From the NCBI GenBank assembly GCA_012934845.2, contig WNNJ02001949.1, positions 1 to 64,000 of the forward strand: 64,000 nucleotides of DNA, given 5' to 3'. The DNA is from Pomphorhynchus laevis (Eukaryota; Acanthocephala; Palaeacanthocephala; Echinorhynchida; Pomphorhynchidae). Each line of letters begins with the position of its first letter. The stretch's first letter is position 1. Both the position numbers and the translations under genes were made by a program. The notes under the pieces were generated by a model. It did no database searches, was not told where the DNA came from, and saw nothing but the letters and a program-made list of their open reading frames with translations. This document shows positions 35,601-44,900 of this stretch, piece after piece.

Positions 35601-38600
35601 ATGCAAAGGAAAATGACACAAAATTATGCTTTTGCTAATTATTGTACGAGCAACTATCACCTAATGATTTCTATTTTTTCTGCCTAATGAAATTGTGTTG
35701 ATCCAAAGAGAAAATATACAGGATATTGCAGTATTAAAAAGACGAATTGTAAATTATGTTTGTCTTTTTATCTATTTTACTGTTTGTTTGTTGGGACTAT
35801 ATGTCAATTATAAGTTGAAAATATTCTGTTGGTTTATTTTAATTACGTTCTTAAATTATCCGAAAATCTCTGTGGTTTATTTTTATAAAATTAAATCGTA
35901 TTTAATTGCTTTAAATAGTATTACTATCGATCTTAAGTTATCATATGCAGGAATTGCATATGTAAGCACTTCTTGCTACGATCAAAGCATTTAAATATTC
36001 ACAGAACTAATATTTGTAGCTCTTGCGTTGATTTGGCATTTGTTATCACTTTGAAAAATGGGTCAACTCCAGTGATTTTGGAATTTAGATATCATCTAAT
36101 CGTAATTGTTGTATCAACTTCGTCGATACAACAATTAGAATCACATTCTTTTTATCTTAATATCAGATTGTACCTTTTTTGATTTCTGTAATAGTGGTGA
36201 TCCAAACAGAAAATATACAGGACAATATAATATTAATGTTAGACGTTATATGCATGATTAAAATACACATTGAACATTGTGTGAACACTATTTTTCTATT
36301 TCGGTTTTGATAATATAAATAGGCAAAACTTTTCATTTAGCATTTTCTTTATGTAGATATCAACCGAAAGACATTTAGTTTATATTAATTTTAAGGTTGA
36401 CAGCTTTATTACCAACCATTAAGTTATCTTTTAGTTTAGTATTAGAGAACTTATCGTTACTGAATATTTTAATTATTATAACAGCTTAATGTGTCATCTA
36501 AAATGTTTATGTTTATATTGTGGAGGAAGCTGCGAAGATCTATTGCACTCAAGCAGTTGCGCTATTTCGCACACAAGGACTATAAAGAAATTATATTCGT
36601 TACTAGTTTAATGAGCTGCATTCTACGACAGCTCGGTGGTGATAAGTTACTCGTTGGAATAGCGACGCATTTGACTTCTTTTATTATTTACCATTCACAT
36701 CGCTCGTAGCGTCAGTGGGATATTTAATTTAATAAAGCATAGATTAATATTAATATAATGTTTTAAATATTTTAATATTTGAAATATTTAAAATAATTTA
36801 ATACTTAAATATTTTAATGTTTAACAATTTCTTCCAGCGGCTATTTCTTTCCCACTTTTAATTTGCAAATTACACTATTTTCATTATTTAATATTTTTCT
36901 GCTATTTTCATGAACAGAGCATAACCATATATTATACTAAAATAGTTAAATACATTTATTCCAATTTTTGTAATTCTCAATTTTAGAACAAAATATCTTT
37001 TTCTTATTTAGGATCACAACAATATTTACAAATCATATTAAGATTGATGAGTATACACCTTTTTTAGTCATTTGTAATAAAAGCGTATTCGCATAGATGT
37101 GTGTTTTATCTGGTACGACTTAATATTAACTGTTCTAGTCCGTGATTTTAATACTGTTTATTACGAACGGCTACTTAAAAGATACTGTGACATATAATCT
37201 GTCTATTGAACACATTACGATCTTTTTTATTATTTTCTTCCCGCTACTGGATCTTATTCTGTATTTACTTATCGGACAACCAATTTATTCTGAAGTCGAT
37301 TATTCATCAAAAAGGACGGCTGCCCTAACATTAATGCTATCCTAGCTGCTCACTGCCAGATACTATCATATTAACTACATCACTGTAGAACACAAAAGAG
37401 ACTGTTTATATTAACTACATCACTGTATATTAACTACATCACTATAGAACACTAAAGAGACTGTTTATATATGTCCCTTAGCCTCCGGGCTTGGGCTAAA
37501 CTAAACAAATACAAACACAGACACTGAAAATAAAAACTATTTGTCTGATATTTGTCTGTAAGTGATTTCCATCTCTAGCTTCGTTGAAATCCATCAGTAT
37601 CTGATAAGCTCATTCGTGTTAAATGTCAGTAATCTCCATCTCAAACTTCGTCGAAATCCATCAGTATCTGATAAGCTCATTCGTGATAGATCTCAGTAAT
37701 CTCTATCTCAAACTTCGTCGAAATCCATCAGTATCTGATAAGCTCATTCGTGATAGATGCTAGTAATCTCCATCTCTAACTTCGTCGAAATCTGTCAATA
37801 TCTAATAATATCATCCATGATAGAAAGGGCAGTGAAAAAATAAAGCAAGGACTCACTTGATTTCTTGTAGTGAATACATCAACCTGTTTATGGGCGTTTT
37901 TGATGGGAATCTGGATTTATGTAATCTACAGTGATGTAGTTAATATGATAGTATCTGGCAGTGAGCAGCTAGGATAGCATTAATGTTAGGGCAGCCGTCC
38001 TTTTTGATGAATAATCGACTTCAGAATAAACTGGTTGTCCGATAAGTAAATTCAAAATAAGATTCAGTAGCGGGAAGAAAATAATAAAAAAGATCGTAAT
38101 GTGTTCAATAGACAGATTATATGTCACAGTATCTTTTAAGTAGCCGTTCGTAATAAACAGTATTAAAATCACGGACTAGAACAGTTAATATTAAGTCGTA
38201 CCAGGTAACTTTTAACGCTAACGCGATAATTAATAATTGCTATTAATAACCACCAATTGCAAATAATTATCAATTGCTCTTGTCTAATCCTTTATATACA
38301 AGATGTGTCAACATGTACCAACACTCAGAATGGAGTAATATTAATAATCACATCAATTTAAATATGATTCTTCACACGAGGAAACCGGGCAGCGGTATAG
38401 ACTTCAAAATAATTGTCAACTTTTAGATAAAAATTTAGTTATCTTATCAAACAGTAAGGCAATGTTTTATAATGTTTTTGGTAATAATAATATGTTTGTA
38501 TTGAGAAGATTTTCTAATTTCTGAAGGATGCATATTACTAGCTCTTTTTCTACGTAGTTTTATTTGTTTTTGATTTAGAACAAGAATGTTTCCAAAGATC

Positions 38601-41600
38601 TGATGACAATCGTTTCAAGTTATCAATGTGAATTAGTCGACGAATGGGCTTCTTTTCAAATTGAAAGAAATAGAATAGAGGGAACTAAATCAATTGTTAA
38701 TCTAAATTCCGAATCTAGGTTCATCTTTTTAAGCTGGTAAATGGGACCTTAGGTTGCTTATTTTGTCTTTTAGAAAAGATTCACAAGAACCTTTTACTTT
38801 CGATCAGTTTGAGGTATACGGAGTCGATATTGTTGTCAGTAGCGGAGAGGGTCGCGTAAGTCAAATATTTAGGGACTTATTTTATTAAAATAATATAATA
38901 ATAAAATTATTATTAAATAAAATGCACGCTGAAATAAAATGAAATTATTAAGAAATTATTCATTTAACAAACTTATTATTAAACTTATTATTCATTTTAT
39001 AAACTCGATGATATTACAAGCTGTCGCATTCATTTTCTTTACATTTAAGCTAAATTTAACTAATATCGATTTGTAACTTTAAAATTTAAGAATATAGATA
39101 TTAAAATATTTATTGTAAATTATGTTATACTCAAAAATTAAATTTAGCATTATTTTATATATTTAATATATAATTATTAAATACATTATTTTATATATTA
39201 ATGCAATAAAATATGTTAGAACATTAATGCAAACTTTGAGAACAGTAATACACAACACGCAAATTTATCAAAAATACACTTTCGTTATAAAATTGAAGAA
39301 TGCAAAGTCGGTAAGTGTTAACTATTTACTCGTTTCTTTAAAAAGAATTAAAATTATTAATTGTAAATTAATATTTTATTTATTAATAAATTTATTTATT
39401 AATAAATATATTTAATAATTAATTATCAATTGAAATTATTATTTTACGAGTTATATTTAATTAAATATATTAATATAATATATTAATTTGATAATAAATT
39501 TGTAATGTTTTAACATTTTAATTTAGACCAAGATGACTGATCTAAGAACAACAGTGCACCGTAAACTCGACGCTATTTATCCTTTAAAAATAAAGGCGTC
39601 ACGGACATTTTTACACGAAGTCGACAAGCGTTTTGGAAACATGCCATTTAGCTTACGGTACGTTAGCCATTTTTGTATGTATCCATTTTGATTTTTGCTG
39701 GTAGAGATATCACCGCATAGTATTCCATTGATAAATGTATTGTATGATTCAATATGTCAGATTCAATGTATTGACCATTTTTGCTGTAAAAATAGTTAAT
39801 ATAATCTTCGGTAGACGACATGGAAAATACGAATTTATCAGTTTTAGAATTCAGCTATTTGAATTTCAAAATTTCTTTTTATACATTTAATTTATAATTT
39901 TACGTATATAATTTTATTCAATAAAATTAATTATTTAATGTACCAAGATAAATAATTTAACTGTTATTCATGAACTGGCTGTTTGTTATTGCACATGTCA
40001 TAACATGTGCAATTAAAAATATATTGCAAGTATATATATAATATATATAATATATAATATATCTCCTATCTTGAACTTCGTGTATTAACTAACATAATTA
40101 CTTAATTGTTAATCCGCTTAAGCGTATTCAAAATACTATTGAAATAACATTAAATTAATGGATTAAATTAATAAATTATATTTATTAAATATATTAATAA
40201 AATAATATACATTTAAAAACTATTAATATTTAATGTGCAATATTTGAAATGATAATTTGCACTGTTTTTGTTAAAGAGCAATCGACAATGAAACGAACGC
40301 TCGCTTAGGTGTTACAGAATGTGTAAATCATGGAATTATGGACACGTATCCTGTTCTAATTGAAAAAGAAGGTACTGTAAAATGATTATTAGCTCATTTT
40401 TAACTTTATTAATTTTCAATAATCGTTACTATAGAAGTTCTATTTAGTCAAATTTTCTAGCTGGACTAAATCTTTGATTTGACCTTAAAAGTCAGAATCT
40501 TTACCATCTAATCGTTAAAGACCCTTGCTTCTGTCGTTTTGTACACAACTCTATGCATTGATATTGACTGTTTTTGAGGCTAAAATGTGTGAATATTTTA
40601 TCAATTCTAACCATGGAGTTGTAGAATGGTGTCTTTTATTATGAGTTTATGATGTAAACGTTTCTAAATCTTAGAAATTTCTAAATATTACTATATCTTA
40701 GGAGTATGGATTGAAACATGATAGCATATTATTTCTATCTGATTACATCTAATCCTTACTCTGATACATCGTATATTATGTAATAGTCAATTTATAAAAA
40801 TTGACTTTTATTTTAAATATAATATAAAAAATTATAATCTATATTTAATTTAATAAATATAAATTATATTAAACCTGTTATAATTATTTATTATTTCTAA
40901 AATATATAAACTCAGTTGGCTGATCTAAATCGATATATAGACTCGCTCGTTGTTAAACTGGTCGTAATACTTTTATCTAATCGAATTAAGGAAATATCTG
41001 TTTGAGTGGGAAGCAAATACCCAAGATGTCTCTACTCCGAGTTGACTAGAAATGTTTTACACAAGATATACTTATAGTTCATATTGATGTACGACAGCAA
41101 TTTATATATGTATATGGAAATGATGTATTTTTATGGACGATATGTGTAAATGAGATCGCCACAATAGTGCTTACGCAAGCACAACCGCGGCGATTAAATA
41201 TTTAATAATAATTAACTAATTATTAGAAATAATTAAATAATTAACTAATTATAAAATATATTTCAAAACTTTGAGTATATTAAGTATATACTTTGCTCCA
41301 AAAGAAATATTCCATCGCACAAATGATTTACAAATGTCTAGTTTGTTGGTTGCAAAAAACACAAACTTCTTTAGCAAAATATACATTAAAAAAAATAAAT
41401 AAATGATTAAATTATTCTTAATATTTAATAGAAAAGTAATCAATAGTGAATTAATGTTTTTTTATTAGTAAAAGTCTTTTTGTATATTAGGTTCATTTAA
41501 TTTAATTTTTATTTCATTCAGGAGAGTTCGTTGCTCGTTTTAAAACAACGCTGTTGTTACTTGCGTCAGGATCGAGAGCAATTACCGGCAAAGTGCCGTT

Positions 41601-41798
41601 ACAGTTGGAAAATTACGAGAGCCAATATTCAGTGACCGATGAGCGCCTGAAGGTAAATATAATTCAGTAATAACGAAATTATGAAATATTTTTCTAATCT
41701 AGCGGATATTGGATAAGTCATTACCATCTTCCATTGCAGATAAGCGAAAGCGGAAAAAGAAGGCGAAACATAGCATCACTAATGCTGACGTTGAATAA
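29633..41798 (+). CDS. PA2G4: Proliferation-associated protein 2G4 (EBP1), 11 coding exons, 398 aa
   Basis: Exons are 29633-29759, 31901-32029, 32078-32183, 32232-32298, 32352-32444, 38579-38718, 38774-38855, 39527-39657, 40277-40371, 41522-41652 and 41703-41798. All introns are GT-AG, every phase agrees, and the sum is 1,197 nt. Compared from memory with human PA2G4 (394 aa), collinear segments are LIVTKYMMAAEITNR, FSPM, GCHIDGYPALVAHTF, TGRKADVV, YGVDIVVSSGEGR, TTVHRKLDAIYPLKIKASR, MPFSLR, IEKEGEFVARFKTTLLL and a basic tail KRKRKKKAK. The fold is that of methionine aminopeptidase without the metal ligands. The family binds ribosomes and rRNA in the nucleolus and cytoplasm and affects growth and translation. 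The acidic N-terminus is longer than in human. Introns 2, 3, 4, 6 and 10 are only 48-55 bp; intron 5 is 6.1 kb. Confidence 0.95.
29760..31900 (+). other. PA2G4 intron 1 (2.1 kb), AT-rich
   Basis: The donor is C|GTACGC and the acceptor ACTTTTCTAG. No coding frame or known repeat was recognised inside. Confidence 0.85.
35130..35560 (-). mobile_element. RTE-class LINE remnant (RT C-terminal region)
   Basis: The minus strand reads GHELWVTTESIRSRI, ATEMRFLRSVTGLSLRDMVR, then KSLLLHVK, MRWLGHVLSM and DRLPRRDYQARL. This is the characteristic C-terminal string of RTE-type LINEs (RIQAAEM-FLRRV-GLSLRDRVR...RWFGHV-RM in related elements). Several stops interrupt it and the RT core is missing. It lies in PA2G4 intron 5, antisense to the gene. 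Confidence 0.75.
36500..36709 (+). CDS. Hypothetical short ORF nested in PA2G4 intron 5 (69 aa)
   Basis: An ATG-led frame of 69 codons begins MFMFILWRKLRRSIALKQLR and includes VTSLMSCILRQLGGDKLLVG and a His/Ser/Arg end. It is less AT-rich and has less biased codons than the flanking intron sequence. A basic amphipathic start with two hydrophobic stretches would suit a small mitochondrial or membrane protein, but no family was recognised. It could be a transposon remnant or chance. Confidence 0.2.
   Translation, partial: KMFMFILWRKLRRSIALKQLRYFAHKDYKEIIFVTSLMSCILRQLGGDKLLVGIATHLTSFIIYHSHRS
37110..38204. mobile_element. Foldback-type element with 280-bp terminal inverted repeats
   Basis: Bases 37,110-37,389 and 37,925-38,204 are inverted copies 280 bp long with few differences; both ends begin CTGGTACGACTTAATATTAA. 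The 535-bp centre holds short direct repeats of TTAACTACATCACTGTA and a 67-bp minisatellite. No transposase is present and no target-site duplication was found by eye. The open frames in the arms (67 codons, hydrophobic) mirror each other because the arms do. It is non-autonomous and sits in PA2G4 intron 5. Confidence 0.85.
37558..37825. repeat. 67-bp minisatellite, four units
   Basis: The units are 37,558-37,624, 37,625-37,691, 37,692-37,758 and 37,759-37,825. They share ACTTCGTCGAAATCCATCAG and TATCTGATAAGCTCATTCGT. The two inner units are nearly identical; the last is the most diverged. The array forms the centre of the foldback element. Confidence 0.9.
39241..39310 (+). other. Exon-like near-copy of the start of PA2G4 exon 8 (not used)
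   Basis: Bounded by an AG (39,239-39,240) and a good donor GTAAGT at 39,311, it reads LRTVIHNTQIYQKYTFVIKL (first codons upstream of the AG). This resembles exon 8 (LRTTVHRKLDAIYPLKIKAS). Its length of 70 nt is not a multiple of three, and its phases fit neither exon 7 nor exon 8. The true exon 8 at 39,527 matches the family better. It may be a decayed tandem exon duplicate or chance. Confidence 0.3.
40685..40930 (+). repeat. Member of a dispersed repeat family (others at 48,482, 51,465 and 62,700)
   Basis: It contains TCTAATCCTTACTCTGATAC then TAGTCAATTTATAAAAATTG and an ACTCAGTTGGCTGAT end. The same string, in the same order, recurs in the tandem pair at 48,482-49,035 and on the opposite strand at 62,700-62,960. 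It lies in PA2G4 intron 9. Confidence 0.6.
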
Positions 41799-41947
41799 TA
41801 TTTGAACAATATGAACAAACAACAAAAATATTCTTATATAAAACAGCAAAATTTAGTTAAAATTTTTAAGTTACTTTTGTTAGTTATGCTAGTTTTTATA
41901 TGTATAGATAAAATTACCATCTGTTGTTTTTACAGAGCTCTAAGCAT

Positions 41948-44900
41948 TTAAAAAATGTTGAATCTGTATGGCCCCGCACTGTGTGCTCTTTGTTGAACTG
42001 GTCGTAATCGACCATTACTTTCCAACACAGTGACTTTTGCTTGGTTGTTGCAGTCTCCAGATGAAGATAACAGGTATTTTTCTAGTTCGTTGTCACTTAA
42101 GTATATGTTGGACATAAAGTTTGATTGTTGCTGCCGGAAATCGTCATTACTAAAATATTAAATGTTAAATATTAGACTGGTTCGTTTATTTGACAATTAA
42201 AACAAATAAAACAAATAAAATAATTCAGTTTTATAACCGAATAATTTTGTCCCGCAACTATTGAGGGAAACGGATTCGGTCTAATCATTTAATAATATAG
42301 TTTTGAAAGAGAAATTAATCAATTTAAGATCGGGCTTACTTCGTATTTCTTACATTAATACTAAACAAATTGATATTCGACTGTAGAACAGGATAATATG
42401 ATAACATATTATCATAACATATTATAATAATATGCTATGATGTTATCATAGCATATTATATGCTTGATGTTATCATCAATATAATGGAAACCGGAAATTA
42501 ATCAATTTAAGATCGGGCTTACTTCGTATTTCTTACATTAATACTAAACAAATTGATATTCGACTGTAGAACAGGATAATATGATAACATATTATCATAA
42601 CATATTATAATAATATGCTATGATGTTATCATAGCATATTATATGCTTGATGTTATCATCAATATAATGGAAACCGGCCTTTATACAGTTTAGTGGTATA
42701 CTCCATCAATGTCTATACATCATACGTAATAAAACGTTTTACGTAAGGGTGAATATTCACCTCAGGTAGCACAGTTGTTACAGCCACTAGGTGAATAGTT
42801 AATAGAATAATATTTAGTAAATATTTAATAGCATAATATTCTATACTTACGAATTTAATCAAAACCTACATCTTATATTCATGAGAAAAGTGTCGATAAT
42901 TCTTTTTTCGTGTAGTAATTTAACAGAATTAAATGTTTAATTTTTTTACTTAATATTTATATTATATTTATAATATTATAAGATGTAGGTTTTGATTAAA
43001 TTATAAAAAATGTTAGAATTTATTAAATGAGCTTTAAAAAATCTAATTGTTTATTATAGATGGTTTGTTATTTTTTAGATTGAAAATTTACAATATAATA
43101 ATAAATAATGATAAATTAAAAAATGAATCATCATTAATTAAAAATGATGAATGTCTAACTTATGCCATGTAACCCGATGATTTTACTATTTAGATTGTCC
43201 TCTAGACAATCTAGATAACCCTTTAGATTCTTGAATTTATTATTTAGGACTGAATGACGCAATGAAATATATTCAGGTATTTTCAAAACAACAAAACAAC
43301 CACCATTATCCGACATGCATACAGCAATATTATCCCTTTCAAAATGTTTCTTTACCCTATTGATAATAATACCCAACATTCATCGATACATTAGAAAATT
43401 GATTTGTAGTTCAAATTATAAAACTCGCCATATTTGATATCCTTAACTTTTTAGAAAGTTATGGATATTATATTTTATCTTTAGAAAATTAACTTTCTAA
43501 AGATAAAAAATGACGTAATTCATACATGGCTTAGGTACGTAGATGATACTTTAATTATTTTGAAGACACCGTATGATCCAGATCGCTTCTTGAATAAATG
43601 TTAAATGCTTCAGATATTCAAGGGACATTGACAAGGGAAGAATATTGTGTGTTATCGTTCCTAGATGTTAACATAATTAGATCACCCACTAATATAGTTG
43701 AAACTGATGTTTCCCAAAAGATTAACGGATATCCTAACATTGTTAATTGCAGAAGCAATATACCTAGGAAGTGGAAGATTTCCGTTGCTTCATATCTTTT
43801 CTTTAGAAGCAAGGAAATCTGCTCTAGTATCTTTATAAAAAAGAAGAGGAATGATATCATTAATGAGAGTATGGCAACAAGTGGATATTTTACCTTGGCA
43901 ATTAAAAAATTTTATTTTAAAGGAAATCATGGTAAGGCATCAACTAGAATCAAAATACATAGGTATACCCTATTTTAATGATAAATAGAACACCAAAATG
44001 ACTAAGCATATAAAGGGTTCGGAAAGGGGCATGAAAAACATAATTGTTTATAAGAGAAAAATGCTCAAAATAAAAAACGTTTTTAAACGTAAATCTGATT
44101 TCAATCAAAATGGTGTTGTATATAGAACAACACCATTTACTATATAAGAACATGGGGTTCTTATATCAGAACCCCATGTGGGGTTCTGATAATGTTTATA
44201 TAGGACAAACAGAGCAAGGTTTGGCTAAACGTATTAACCAACATAAATATTCTGTTAAAAAGGAACATAACCCAGAGCTGTTATAGATCATTCCTTAAAC
44301 TATAATCATAGAATATTTTTCGAGAATAGTGTAATAATCTCCGTGGAAAACGGTATTTTAGAACGAAAAATGCAGGAAGCATATATTTTCTGAATAAAAA
44401 TATATTAACGTGTATATTAATGTTTTATAAAAATATATAAATTTATAATATAAAAAACCGGATATTGGTCTTATAACTAATATTTTCTAATCTCAAATGA
44501 TGATACCATTCCGCGTGAATTTTTTAGTAATCATATAAGCCCGACACGAAAGAATGACGAATGCCGTTTCGTCATTACTATGACTCATCAGTGCCAGTTA
44601 TTCAGAGGATGACTAGTCCTCCTCTGTATCCAGCAGTGGGAGGGGATGAATAGTCCTCCTCTGTATCCAGCACTGATGAGTCATAGTGATGACGAAACGG
44701 CATTCGTTATTCTTTTGCGTCGAACTTATATGATTACTAAACTAATATTTTATGATTTGTTTGTTAAATTTATTATTTTATGTAATGCAATTGATAACTT
44801 TTGTTTTAATTTTTAATTTTTTTTCTAATTTTGGTTTATTTTTATCTATTTTTATTTAAATTTTGTAGTATGTTTTATTTTGTACCTAGTTTCAGTGTTT

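Larger units (their letters stand above)
32445..38578 (+). other. PA2G4 intron 5 (6.1 kb), rich in repeats
   Basis: The donor is AGT|GTAAGT and the acceptor TTTTGATTTAG. It holds Penelope-type hairpins (33,285-33,360 minus and 34,964-35,035 plus), an RTE remnant, several copies of a short repeat containing TTATTACCAACCATTAAGTT (about 33,866 and 36,399), a nested open frame, and a foldback element. The remaining stretches are AT-rich with nothing recognised. Confidence 0.85.

Noticed and set aside
37142-38172. Two related 67-aa hydrophobic proteins on opposite strands
   Set aside because: They are the same sequence in the two arms of a foldback element; their similarity reflects the arms and not coding constraint.
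39227-39415. Plus-strand ORF read at first as PA2G4 exon 8, with a putative 23-nt microexon to restore phase
   Set aside because: A better exon at 39,527-39,657 matches the family throughout, joins exon 7 in phase 0 and needs no microexon.
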